Assembly: GCF_000719095.1 (NCBI RefSeq)
Contig: NZ_JOEH01000003.1
Coordinates: 124,001-188,000, forward strand
Direction: 5' to 3'
Source of the DNA: Streptacidiphilus jeojiense
Lineage (GTDB): Bacteria > Actinomycetota > Actinomycetes > Streptomycetales > Streptomycetaceae
DNA: 64,000 nucleotides
Within the stretch, counting starts at the first letter, position 1. Every line of letters begins with the position of its first letter. The notes beneath the pieces were generated by a model, which worked only from the letters and a program-made list of their open reading frames with translations, ran no database searches and was not told where the DNA came from. Made by a program: the position numbers and the translations under genes. Positions 7,143 through 15,004 of the stretch are shown in pieces.

Positions 7143-8861
7143 TCAGGCCGCGGTCGGCAGCCCCCGCAGGGCCGGGTCGAGCCGACGGCTCAGCTCGGCC
7201 AGCACCGGGTGGCTGCGCTGCTCGGCGGCGCTGATCCGGTCCTCGGGAAGGGTCCGCTGGCGCCACTCGCCGCCCGCCGTGTCCGCGGCCTCGCGGAGCT
7301 CGACCAGGGCGTTGGTCAGCCGGTCCCTGGCCCAGCCCAGCTCGTAACGGTCGACCTGCCGGGCCGGGGCGTCCAGCAGCCGTGCGGCCTCGGCGCGGGT
7401 GGCCGCGACCGCGGCGAGGGCCCGTTCGGCGCGGTCCGAGACATGCCGGTCGGTGATCAGGAAGCAGCAGGCCAGGCCCACTGCCGCGCCCACCACGGTG
7501 TCCAGGGCCCGGTCCGCGATCAGCTCGCCGGCCGGCTGGGCCTGGGCGAACTGGACCATCAGCAGCGACATCGGGGTGACGAACACGCTGGCCAGCCAGT
7601 AGCCGCGGCTGATGGTCGCCTCGGTGGCGAACTGGCAGGCCAGCGCGGCCAGCACCAGGACCGCCGCGCCGAGCCCGGTGAGCGGCAGCAGGACGGCGAA
7701 CAGCACCAGTCCGATGACATTGCCGAGCACCCGGTTGAGCGCCCGGTTCCAGCTCAGCACGGTGTTGGCCTGGAAGACGGAGGCGGCGGTGACCACGGCC
7801 CAGTAGGGGCGTCCGACGCCCAGCTCCATGGAGGCCCAGCCGGCCAGCGCGCAGCCGAGGGCCACCCGCGCGCCGATGGTCAGCAGGGGCGATCCGGGGC
7901 GCAGCGCCCGCAGCAGCGGTACCCGGCCGTCCGTTCCGGGGGCGAGGGGAGCACGGCGGTGCAGGTGGCCCCCGCTCGGCGATCGCTCGACCCCGGCGCC
8001 GGTGCCAGCCCCAGGGACAGCATCCAGGTCTGCCAGTTCGGCGGTCTCGGCGCCGGTGGGGGAGAGGTCGGGCAGCGGCCCCCGGCTCCGCAGCGCGCCG
8101 GCCCAGAGGCGCAGCTGCCCGGGCTCGGCGGTGCCGGATCCCGCGCGGATGAGCAGCAGCTCCAGCCGGCCGCGGTCCGCGACGGCCGCGGTGCTGCGGG
8201 CCGGCACCAGCAGCACGGTGCGCCAGGCCGCGGCCGCCGTCGCGGCCCGGGCGGCGGGTGCTCCCTGCCCGGCGGCCGCCTCCAGCGCCCGGGCGACCGC
8301 GTGCCGCTGCGGCCCCTGCGGGCGCAGCAGCGCGGGCGCCATGCAGACCAGCCAGGCGAAGGCGCCGGCGGCCAGGGTGAGGGCCAGGTGTGCGGGCACG
8401 TCCGCGAGCCGCTGCGGGACGAAGACGCAGCTGGCGGCGATGAAGGTGGGGATGAGATTGGCCGGCGGCCCGATCCGGGTGGCGTCGCACAGCATCTTGT
8501 GGACGGCCGCCAGCAGGGCCGCGACGGCGACCCGGACCACGGTGGAGTCGGTGCTCGCGGCGGTGGTGAGCGCGATGGCCACGCTCGCGGTCATGCTCAG
8601 CACGACCCAGCCGAGGGTGCGGGCCCGGGCCGCGTACGGCAGTCCGTGGGCGTAGAGGGCGCACAGTCCGCCGCCGGAGGTGTAGAGGGCGAGGTCGAGC
8701 CGGCCCAGTGCCAGCAGCACCAGGTCCGCCGCGCCCAGCGCGATCACCGCGCTGAGCGCCGGCCGGTGCCACCCCGCCGCCACCTGCCGCAGCCGCAGGG
8801 CGCTGCGCACCCGCAGTTGCCTGGTCGGCCCGGGGGTGCGCGTCGCCGTCTCTGTCGCCAT
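7143..8861 (-). CDS. FUSC family membrane protein (aromatic acid exporter-like)
   Basis: This is a 572-residue polytopic membrane protein with two halves of about five transmembrane helices each ('LVLLALGRLDLALYTSGGGL'; 'YWAVVTAASVFQANTVLSWN' and 'ALNRVLGNVIGLVLFAVLLP'), separated by a hydrophilic region. This matches FUSC/ArAE-type inner-membrane exporters. The C-terminal ~100 residues are helical and cytoplasmic. The start was set at the only nearby ATG; the frame continues upstream into the neighbouring gene region without a credible start. The MarR gene follows on the same strand. The 53-nt upstream gap is unusually AT-rich and holds GTAA-T-TTAC at 8879-8887, a possible operator. Confidence 0.85.
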   Translation of the reverse strand: MATETATRTPGPTRQLRVRSALRLRQVAAGWHRPALSAVIALGAADLVLLALGRLDLALYTSGGGLCALYAHGLPYAARARTLGWVVLSMTASVAIALTTAASTDSTVVRVAVAALLAAVHKMLCDATRIGPPANLIPTFIAASCVFVPQRLADVPAHLALTLAAGAFAWLVCMAPALLRPQGPQRHAVARALEAAAGQGAPAARAATAAAAWRTVLLVPARSTAAVADRGRLELLLIRAGSGTAEPGQLRLWAGALRSRGPLPDLSPTGAETAELADLDAVPGAGTGAGVERSPSGGHLHRRAPLAPGTDGRVPLLRALRPGSPLLTIGARVALGCALAGWASMELGVGRPYWAVVTAASVFQANTVLSWNRALNRVLGNVIGLVLFAVLLPLTGLGAAVLVLAALACQFATEATISRGYWLASVFVTPMSLLMVQFAQAQPAGELIADRALDTVVGAAVGLACCFLITDRHVSDRAERALAAVAATRAEAARLLDAPARQVDRYELGWARDRLTNALVELREAADTAGGEWRQRTLPEDRISAAEQRSHPVLAELSRRLDPALRGLPTAA

Positions 8862-8878
8862 ACCGTCAATGTTAGCAG

Positions 8879-8887
8879 GTAATTTAC
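8879..8887. promoter_or_regulatory. Short palindrome in AT-rich promoter of the FUSC gene
   Basis: GTAA-T-TTAC is a perfect 4-bp-arm palindrome in the AT-rich gap between the SGNH hydrolase stop and the FUSC start. It is a weak candidate for the MarR operator. Confidence 0.25.
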
Positions 8888-8914
8888 TCGTGAAATATAT
8901 CCACGGGTGCGGCG

Positions 8915-10567
8915 TCAGCCGTGCAGGTAGACGATGCCGAGCTTGGTCAGCTGCCACAGCTGGCCGGCCGCGCCGGTGTCCGGCTGCAGCTGGGTGAGCG
9001 GGTTGCCGGAGCTGTCGGCGGCGGGACCCGCGGTGGCGACCATCGCGGTGTTCTGCGAGTCGGCGATCTCGTAGAGACCGTTGCCGGCCGGCTTCAGCAC
9101 CCAGTGCTGGGCGCCGGTGCCGTTGCAGGTCCACTGCCGCAGCTGGGTCCCGGCGGCGGTGGAGCCGTTGGCCGCGTCCAGGCACATCGCCCGGTTGCCG
9201 CTGAAGTTCAGCGTGTAGCTGCCGTCGGACTGGGCCTCGAAGACGAAGGACTGGTTCAGGCCGCCGGTCGCCGGATAGGTGATGGCCACCCTGCCCTTGG
9301 TGCTGTCGCCGTAGGTCCCGCCTCCGGAGAGGTCCAGCACATTGCCGTCGGCACGGCTGGTGAGCTGGAACCAGGCGCCGTCGTCGGGGGCGTCGGCGAA
9401 CGGCTGACCGGCCGTCAGCGGCTCGATGGTGGTGCCGTCGCCCTGGTCCAGGGTGCAGTAGGCCTCCTGCTGGGACGGTGCGCGGTAGAACTCCGCGAGG
9501 CAGGCGGCCTCGCCCTGGTACCCGGCCACCCGCAGGTGGTACGACTGCCGGATCTCGTTCTCGCACAGGCCGAGGATGCCGATGGAGTAGTCACAGCCGT
9601 TGCGGGTGTTCTCGCTGAGGTCGATCACGTCGCCGTTGGTGTACTCGTACGGCGAGGTGGTCATCTCGGCGCAGACCTCGTGGCCGTAGCTGACCCGGCG
9701 CTGGTCCAGGAAGCGCACGCCCGGCACCGCCTCGGCCGCCGTCCGCAGCGCGTCGTCCAGCTGCGGGACCACCCAGTTGTGGCCCCAGGCCAGGTCCTCG
9801 GGGAAGGCCGGGCAGCCCTGGGCGACCTTGTCGGCGTAGCTGTTGCTGCGGATGTCCGGGGTGATCGGGCTGAAGTAGGACTGCATGACCAGCTGGTAGT
9901 CGCCGTCCGCGTAGCCCGCGGTGCGCATGGTCTGCCGGACGTCGGTCAGTGCCGCCTCGATCTTGGGGATCACGGCCTTGGCGCGGGCGCTGATGGCGGC
10001 GCTGCCGATGGTGTCGCGGCAGCCGGTCGACTGGGGGATGGGGAAGTACTGCCCGAGGCAGCTCTCCATGATCCCGCTGAAGTCGAAGTCGTCGTTGGCG
10101 CCGATGGTCACCACGACCATCTTCACCTGGTACGTCGCCGCGGCCTGGGCCAGCTGCAGGTCCTGCTTGGCCTCGCCGAAGTCGCCGCTGCCGCCGCCGG
10201 TGACCTTGGCCAGGGTCGGGTCGCTGACCAGGTCGCCGGTCTGGGCGCCGGAGCAGGCCAGGTCGACGCCGGTGATCCCGGCCAGCCCGGTGTCGTAGAT
10301 CTCCGACTGGGGGTGGCGGTGGCAGTAGTTGGTGGGGCCGTCGGTCCCGGCGGTGTAGCCGTCGGCGGTGTCGGTGCCCGCGCCCTCCCCGGAGATGGCG
10401 CTGTCGCCCAGGGCGACGATCGCGGGGGTGCGGGTCGCGGCGGCCGCGGCCGGTGCGAGGTCCGGGGCGGCGGCCGAGGCCGAGCCGGGGACGCCGCTCA
10501 GGGCGAGGGCCGCGAACAGACAGGACGCGGCGAGGGCGGCGGTGCGGGGCAGGACTGATCTGGTCAC
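8915..10567 (-). CDS. Secreted SGNH/GDSL hydrolase with C-terminal ricin-type lectin domain
   Basis: This is a 550-residue exported protein. A signal peptide (hydrophobic core 'AALAASCLFAALAL', AxA-type site near residue 32) is followed by an SGNH esterase domain: block I 'VALGDSAISGEGAG' with nucleophile Ser about 56, block III 'VVTIGANDDFDFSG', and a candidate catalytic His in 'IRQSYHLRVAG'. Residues ~400-540 form a ricin B-type beta-trefoil with QxW-like motifs ('LRQWTCNGTGAQHWVL'). Paired cysteines fit extracellular folding. The likely role is secreted esterase or lipase action on a carbohydrate-bound substrate. The GTG start has GAGGAG 8 nt upstream. An 11-bp hairpin sits in the leader. 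Confidence 0.9.
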   Translation of the reverse strand: MTRSVLPRTAALAASCLFAALALSGVPGSASAAAPDLAPAAAAATRTPAIVALGDSAISGEGAGTDTADGYTAGTDGPTNYCHRHPQSEIYDTGLAGITGVDLACSGAQTGDLVSDPTLAKVTGGGSGDFGEAKQDLQLAQAAATYQVKMVVVTIGANDDFDFSGIMESCLGQYFPIPQSTGCRDTIGSAAISARAKAVIPKIEAALTDVRQTMRTAGYADGDYQLVMQSYFSPITPDIRSNSYADKVAQGCPAFPEDLAWGHNWVVPQLDDALRTAAEAVPGVRFLDQRRVSYGHEVCAEMTTSPYEYTNGDVIDLSENTRNGCDYSIGILGLCENEIRQSYHLRVAGYQGEAACLAEFYRAPSQQEAYCTLDQGDGTTIEPLTAGQPFADAPDDGAWFQLTSRADGNVLDLSGGGTYGDSTKGRVAITYPATGGLNQSFVFEAQSDGSYTLNFSGNRAMCLDAANGSTAAGTQLRQWTCNGTGAQHWVLKPAGNGLYEIADSQNTAMVATAGPAADSSGNPLTQLQPDTGAAGQLWQLTKLGIVYLHG

Positions 10568-10592
10568 GCGGGGCTCCTCTGGATGCAGGGAA

Positions 10593-10619
10593 CACCCCCC
10601 GGCTGGAGGCCGGGGGGTG
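10593..10619 (-). other. Leader hairpin of the SGNH hydrolase gene
   Basis: An 11-bp perfect stem (10593-10603 with 10609-10619) around a 5-nt loop lies 26 nt upstream of the GTG start. GAGCA-G-TGCTC at 10687-10697 is a further palindrome near the probable promoter. Their roles (mRNA stability, attenuation, operator) are not determined. Confidence 0.4.
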
Positions 10620-10749
10620 GGAGTGCGGAGCGGGAGAACAGCGTCGATCAGTGCCAGATGCTAGGTACCGGCGGGTAACAAAACAAGAGCAGTGCTCATA
10701 TTTTTTGGACATGCCAAACCCGCGCAGCAGTCCGGACGGTGCGGACCCG

Positions 10750-11472
10750 TCAGTGCGTCAGCATGCGGTGCATGGTGACGGTGGGGGCCATCGCGGCCAG
10801 GGCGTCGACGCCCGGCCCCTTGGGCGCGCTGGCGGCACCGGCCTTGAGGATCGCGGTGACCTGGGCCGCCAGCGCGTCGGCCTGGGCCTGGACCGAGGCG
10901 ATCGAGGCGTCGGAGCGGCCCAGGGCGTCCAACGAGCGGTGGATGTTCGCCAGTTGACGCTGTGCCGAGGCGCTGAGGGTGAACGGGTTGGGCGTCGACA
11001 CGATGAACTGGTAGGCCCCGGCGAAGGTCTGGCAGTCCGCGCAGTGGTTGTTGCCGGACCGGCTGTGGTTCTGGGCGTTGAGGTGGATGTTCTCCCCGGC
11101 CATGGTGATGATCTGGAAGGACAGCGCCACCGAGCGGCACGGCTTGGCCGCGGTGCAGGCCGAGGAGCTGGCGGAGGCCTGGTTGTAGGCCGACGCCGCG
11201 AACACCGTGCCGTACTGGTGCACGGTGAAGGAGTCGTCGAAGTCGGTCCGGTGGACCGGGTTGGCGTAGGACAGCGCCGCGTTGTCGGCGATGGCCACGC
11301 CGTGGGCGTTGCTGGAGAAGGTGCCCGGGGCGGCGGCCTGCGCGGTCGCCGTGGTGGCGATGGCGCCCAGGCCCACGGTGGCCAGCAGGCCCAGGCGGAC
11401 GGCCTTGCGGCCGGCGCCGGTGCGCGGTGCTGCTTTGCGGTGCTCGTTGAGGCGGTGTTCGTTGGAATGCAT
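10750..11472 (-). CDS. Secreted protein of unknown function, in the M50/peptide locus
   Basis: This 240-residue protein has a signal peptide ('KAVRLGLLATVGLGAIATTA', cleavage probably after 'AQAAA'). The mature part has Ser/Ala/Asn-rich stretches, a Cys pair 'CTAAKPC' and a 'HCADC' CxxC-like pair. A helical C-terminal ~80 residues ('QRQLANIHRSLDALGRS', 'VQAQADALAAQVTAILKAG') follows. ATG 11472 has AGGAGAG upstream. It is the last gene of the leftward set peptide 2, peptide 1, M50 protease, secreted protein, 76 nt after the protease stop, so it is probably co-expressed. I recognise no family. It may be a partner or immunity-like factor of the peptide system. Confidence 0.65.
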   Translation of the reverse strand: MHSNEHRLNEHRKAAPRTGAGRKAVRLGLLATVGLGAIATTATAQAAAPGTFSSNAHGVAIADNAALSYANPVHRTDFDDSFTVHQYGTVFAASAYNQASASSSACTAAKPCRSVALSFQIITMAGENIHLNAQNHSRSGNNHCADCQTFAGAYQFIVSTPNPFTLSASAQRQLANIHRSLDALGRSDASIASVQAQADALAAQVTAILKAGAASAPKGPGVDALAAMAPTVTMHRMLTH

Positions 11473-11548
11473 GCGTTCTCTCCTGACGGATGTCCTGCCT
11501 GTGTCCTGCCTGACGGATGTCCTGCGGGATGAGGCCGTGCGCAGCGGT

Positions 11549-13510
11549 TCACGGGGTTGCCGTGGCCGGGGGAGCTGTGTCACTGCCTGTCGGGGTCGGC
11601 GTCGCCGTGGCGGTCGCCGTCGGGCCGGTGGTGGTCGGAGCCGCGGTGGTCGGCGCGGGGGTGGTGGGCGCGGGGGTGGTGGTCCCGTGCGTGGCCGGCG
11701 CGGTGGTGGGCGGCGGGACCTGACGGCCGGCCGCCGTGCTCTGCGCCGTGGCCGGGGCCGTGGTGAGGCCGGCGGTGGGCGTCGACGCGGCCGAGGTCGC
11801 GGTGGCGGAGGCGGTCGCCGAGGCCGACGAGGTGGACCCGGGGATGACGCCGGCCCCGCTGCTCATCCCGCCGCCGGGCGAGGCCGAGCCGCCGGGACCG
11901 CCGGACGAGGGCTGTCCTGACCCCTGGCCCGGGGCGGCCGGCTGGGTGGTGGGGACGCCCGGCTGCAGTACCGGCACCAGCGGCGGCTGCTGCGGCAGCG
12001 GCTTGGGGGTGGCGCCCCCGGCCCAGGCCACGCCGAGTCCGGCGACCGCGCTGAGGGCGACGGCGCAGAAGGCGAGCCGCAGCTTGGGACTGTCGCTGGT
12101 GGCCCGCAGCGCCGTGCGCAGCAGCCGTCCGCCCAGCCTGATCGAGAGGTAGGCCATTCCGGCGAGCGGGCAGACCAGCATGAAGCTGCCGAGCACGCCG
12201 ACCAGGCCGACGGCGAGGTGTCCGTCGGCGAAAGCGGAAGCGGTGCCGCTCAGTTGGGCCACCAGTGAACGGGCGCCGGTGGCCAGGATCCGCGGCAGGT
12301 TCCACAGGGCGTAGCCCAGGTCGCCCAGCAGCAGCGGCACCATGGTGAGGACCCAGGTGGTGACGATGATCCGGGCCGAGCGCTTGAGCCCGGCGACCTC
12401 GGGGCGGACCGGCTTCCCCGGCACCATGCTCAGCAGGATCGGCTTGATCTTGCCGAACAGGTCGGGCACTCCGGCCAGGTCGCCCAGGATGTAGTAGCCG
12501 TCCAGCCGGACGGCCGGCATCAGCTGTTCCAGCACCTCGAAGTGGCCCAGGTAGACGGCGCTGAGGAAGAACTGCTGGCCGGTCAGGAAGTAGGCACCGC
12601 CCATGCCGAGCATGAAGACGATGTTGAAGTAGACGCCGCCGAGGTCGGTCCGGATCCGGCCGCCGCGGCCGATCCGGTAGACGTCGGTGACGTCGGTGTA
12701 CATCGACGGCCAGATCAGGAAGAAGCCGCAGCCGATGCAGCCCGGGTGGGCGCCGCCGTAGCGGCAGGCGGAGGCGTGGCCGAACTCGTGGAACACCACC
12801 GAGGCCACGGTCAGCCCGAACACCGCCAGCAGCAGCACCGGCTGGTTGAGCACCTCCAGCACCGGGGTGATCGCGCCGTAGAAGCCGAACAGCCAGACGT
12901 CCATGAGCACCATGGACGCCAGCACCAGCACCACCATCAGCGGGCGGTGCAGCCAGGCCAGCGAGCGGCCGATGGTGTTGGCGCGCTTGGCGTCGAACAT
13001 CACCCGGTGGCCCTTGAGGGCCAGCAGCAGGTCGGACCGGGGCGCGCCGGTGACCTCGTCGTCCTCCTGCCCGAACGGGACGGTGACGCCGAGGGGTTGG
13101 AGCTTCTGCTCGACCAGGTAGGCGATGTTCTCCTCGCTGACCTCGCGTCCGTACAGCGCGCTGACCCGGTGCGCGATCCGCTCGGTGTCGCGGATGCCGT
13201 CGACGGCGCCGGCGACCAGGTGGAGCAGCCGCGAGAGCTGCACCACCTGGCCGTCCCCTCGGCGTGCGATGTACTTGGGCTCGGTGAACCCGGAGCCCTG
13301 GTACTCGCCGTGCAGGCGGAGCCCCGCGCTCAACCGCGGCACGGGGAACACGGGTACGGGGTCCGCGGCCGCGAACTGGTGCGGCCCCGCCTGCGGGTCT
13401 GCGAAATCGATGAACTCCCGGGCGTCCTGCTGGTACGGGACGCCCTGGAGGGAGGTGGCGAATCCCCCCGGGCCGGGTACCAGTGCCCCCGGCTCCACAC
13501 TGACGGTCAT
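11549..13510 (-). CDS. M50 family membrane zinc metalloprotease with PqqD/RRE-like N-terminus
   Basis: This 653-residue protein resembles 'putative peptide zinc metalloprotease' proteins. Residues ~80-145 ('GDGQVVQLSRLLHLVAGAVD', 'RIAHRVSALYGREVS', 'YLVEQKLQPLGV') have the layout of a PqqD-type winged helix (RiPP recognition element). Membrane helices start near 190. The zinc site is HEFGH at 241-245, and the site-2-protease third ligand is LDGYY (Asp 337). Several more helices follow to ~500, then ~130 residues of Pro/Ser/Thr/Ala-rich tail. It sits directly downstream of two small paralogous peptide genes (137 nt gap). I infer that it binds their shared leader and cleaves or exports them. 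The RRE assignment is by pattern only. Confidence 0.8.
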   Translation of the reverse strand: MTVSVEPGALVPGPGGFATSLQGVPYQQDAREFIDFADPQAGPHQFAAADPVPVFPVPRLSAGLRLHGEYQGSGFTEPKYIARRGDGQVVQLSRLLHLVAGAVDGIRDTERIAHRVSALYGREVSEENIAYLVEQKLQPLGVTVPFGQEDDEVTGAPRSDLLLALKGHRVMFDAKRANTIGRSLAWLHRPLMVVLVLASMVLMDVWLFGFYGAITPVLEVLNQPVLLLAVFGLTVASVVFHEFGHASACRYGGAHPGCIGCGFFLIWPSMYTDVTDVYRIGRGGRIRTDLGGVYFNIVFMLGMGGAYFLTGQQFFLSAVYLGHFEVLEQLMPAVRLDGYYILGDLAGVPDLFGKIKPILLSMVPGKPVRPEVAGLKRSARIIVTTWVLTMVPLLLGDLGYALWNLPRILATGARSLVAQLSGTASAFADGHLAVGLVGVLGSFMLVCPLAGMAYLSIRLGGRLLRTALRATSDSPKLRLAFCAVALSAVAGLGVAWAGGATPKPLPQQPPLVPVLQPGVPTTQPAAPGQGSGQPSSGGPGGSASPGGGMSSGAGVIPGSTSSASATASATATSAASTPTAGLTTAPATAQSTAAGRQVPPPTTAPATHGTTTPAPTTPAPTTAAPTTTGPTATATATPTPTGSDTAPPATATP

Positions 13511-13647
13511 TGCTGTGCCTGTCCTCCCCCGGCGCGGGCCGCGCCCTCCCCTGGCGCGGCCCGCGCCCCTGGTGCTGCGTACTGCGTACTGCGGGTTGTG
13601 CGGTGGTGCAGGTGGTGCAGGTGTGGTGCGGGTCGTTCAGGTGCCGG

Positions 13648-13866
13648 CTACTGGCTGATGCTGATCGCCTGCGAGGCCTCGGACTGGGCGACCGAGCCGA
13701 TCGAGCCCCAGTTGCCGGCGACGGAGGAGTTGCTCGCGTCGACGTTGGCGATGTGCTTGGTCACGTTGACCTTCTTGGTGAAGCTGAACTTCACCGTGGA
13801 CAGCGCCTCGCGGCCGGGGAGCAGCTCGGCGGACTCGGCGTCGAGCTCGTGCATGTCCATGCTCAT
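13648..13866 (-). CDS. Small peptide 1, putative RiPP-like precursor
   Basis: This is a 72-residue peptide starting 'MSMDMHELDAESAELLPGRE'. The acidic N-terminal part with 'SAELLPGREALS' is shared almost word for word with the neighbouring peptide 2. The C-terminal half ('NVTKHIANVDASNSSVAGNW', ending 'QAISISQ') is rich in Ser/Asn/Ala/Val and has no cysteine. It has no signal peptide or membrane helix. AAAGG lies 8 nt before ATG 13866. A conserved leader-like half joined to a divergent polar half, next to an M50 protease with an RRE-like domain, suggests a precursor peptide. A small structural or surface protein is the alternative. Confidence 0.65.
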   Translation of the reverse strand: MSMDMHELDAESAELLPGREALSTVKFSFTKKVNVTKHIANVDASNSSVAGNWGSIGSVAQSEASQAISISQ

Positions 13867-13955
13867 GGCAGTGCCTTTCGTGGTGTACTGACGATGGGTT
13901 CCGGCGGTGGGTGCCGGTTGTGCGTACTGACGGTGTGTGAGTAACCGCGGTGGTA

Positions 13956-14171
13956 CTACTGGCTGATGCTGATGCCCTGGTCGGCGCCGGACTGCGCGGT
14001 GGAGCCCAGCGACAGCCAGTTGCCGGCCGACGAGGAGTTGCTGGCGCCGACGTTGGCGACGTGCTTGGTCACGTTGGTCACCGAGACCTTGGTGAACTTG
14101 AAGGTGCTCAGGGCCTCCCGGCCGGGGAGCAGCTCGGCCGACTCGTTGTCCATCTCGTGCATCTCAAGCAT
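13956..14171 (-). CDS. Small peptide 2, putative RiPP-like precursor (paralogue of peptide 1)
   Basis: This is a 71-residue paralogue of peptide 1. From ATG 14171 it begins 'MLEMHEMDNESAELLPGREA' and ends 'QGISISQ'. Identical blocks include ESAELLPGREALST, NVTKH, ASNSS, AGNW and the ISISQ end, while intervening positions vary. GGGGGA lies 7 nt before the ATG; an upstream TTG at 14177 is less likely. It is the promoter-proximal gene of the leftward set, and two tandem inverted repeats lie 63-101 bp upstream. No cysteines are present, so lanthionine chemistry is excluded. Which residues, if any, are modified is unknown. Confidence 0.65.
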   Translation of the reverse strand: MLEMHEMDNESAELLPGREALSTFKFTKVSVTNVTKHVANVGASNSSSAGNWLSLGSTAQSGADQGISISQ

Positions 14172-14233
14172 GGTCAATTCCCCCTAAGGAATGGACAGTT
14201 GCGGTCGGACGGGGAGGGATCCCCCCCACTCCC

Positions 14234-14272
14234 GTCCAACTCGGTCGGACGTCTTGTCCAACGAGATTGGAC
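14234..14272. promoter_or_regulatory. Tandem 17-bp inverted repeats (candidate operators)
   Basis: GTCCAA-CTCGG-TCGGAC (14234-14250, one arm mismatch) and GTCCAA-CGAGA-TTGGAC (14256-14272, perfect) have the same 6-5-6 layout. Their centres are 22 bp apart, about two helical turns. Further TCGGAC/GGAC half-sites lie at 14193-14210. They sit between the peptide operon and the divergent XRE-type regulator, which is the natural candidate to bind them. Confidence 0.6.
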
Positions 14273-14370
14273 AGTAGTAGGCCTGAGCGTGGCGGCGCAA
14301 GCGATTCCGCCGCGACTTTCTGCAACGGACTGGTAACAGAGAGAAATTGCCAGGTGGGAGCGGGTGAACC

Positions 14371-14399
14371 GGTGACGCGGCCGGTGATCGCCGTAGAAT
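14371..14399 (+). promoter_or_regulatory. Candidate promoter of the XRE-type regulator
   Basis: GGTGAC (14371-14376) and TAGAAT (14394-14399) are 17 nt apart, close to the streptomycete housekeeping consensus at the -10. The AGGAGG of the downstream gene is 35 nt further on. Confidence 0.4.
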
Positions 14400-14449
14400 C
14401 GGACCGTCACAGGCAGCCGGAGGGGCAGCCGACAGGAGGCGTCAGCCAG

Positions 14450-14845
14450 GTGTCCAACGCGCTGCAGCAGTTGATGAGGAGCCGCTTGGACCAGCAGGGC
14501 TGGTCCTATGGCGAGGCGGCCCGCAGGGGCGGCATCCCGCGCTCCACCGTGCACCATCTGGCTACCACCGAACGGCTGGTCAGGATGCCGCAGCCGGCCA
14601 CCCTGGAGGGGCTGGCCCGGGCGCTGGACCTGCCGTTGGACGCCATCCGCCGGGCCGCCGCCGAGGCCTGCGGGATCCACCTCTACGCGGGCGAGCCGCC
14701 GGCCGGCGCCGCGGTCGCCCCCGACCCGGAGGTGGACGTGCTGATCGCCAGCCTGCAGAAGCTCTCGGTCGACGACCGCCGCCATGTCGCCGCGCTGGTC
14801 GAGTCGCTGCTGGACCGCGGCGATCATCAACAGACGGACAACTAA
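14450..14845 (+). CDS. XRE-type helix-turn-helix regulator, divergent from the peptide operon
   Basis: This is a 131-residue protein with an N-terminal helix-turn-helix ('RSRLDQQGWSYGEAARRGGI', 'PRSTVHHLATTERLVRMPQP', 'TLEGLARALDLPLDAIRRAA') of XRE/Cro type. A linker and a helical C-terminus ('VDVLIASLQKLSVDDRRHVA') follow. GTG 14450 was chosen because AGGAGG ends 10 nt upstream; the frame is open further upstream but crosses the promoter. It is divergent from the two peptide genes and M50 protease. The tandem GTCCAA-N5-TYGGAC repeats in between make it the likely local regulator. No sensor domain is visible, so the signal is unknown. Confidence 0.8.
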   Translation: MSNALQQLMRSRLDQQGWSYGEAARRGGIPRSTVHHLATTERLVRMPQPATLEGLARALDLPLDAIRRAAAEACGIHLYAGEPPAGAAVAPDPEVDVLIASLQKLSVDDRRHVAALVESLLDRGDHQQTDN

Positions 14846-15004
14846 CACGTCTCCTTTGGCAGTTGCGGTTCCCTGAATGCCCGGACATGACCGGATCGGG
14901 CGAATATCGGCGGTGACCCACGCTCTCGCCCGCATATGCGACTAGCGTCATTCCGGAGAGGGGCGGGTGAGTCGCACGCTGCCCCCCGGGACCAGGGGGA
15001 ATCC

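Noticed and set aside
8921-10558. Long open frame on the + strand opposite the SGNH hydrolase gene
   Set aside because: Typical antisense shadow in very GC-rich DNA: Val/Gly/Ala/Arg-rich translation, no ribosome-binding site and no recognisable domain, whereas the minus frame has a signal peptide, SGNH blocks and a lectin domain.
12542-13891. Plus-strand frame across the M50 protease and peptide 1
   Set aside because: No domain, poor start and shadow-like composition. The minus strand carries the HEFGH and LDG motifs and two paralogous peptides with proper ribosome-binding sites.
13648-14171. Lanthipeptide or lasso peptide precursors
   Set aside because: Neither peptide has cysteine, and no lanthionine synthetase, lasso cyclase or B1/B2 proteins lie nearby. 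They are described only as RiPP-like candidates.
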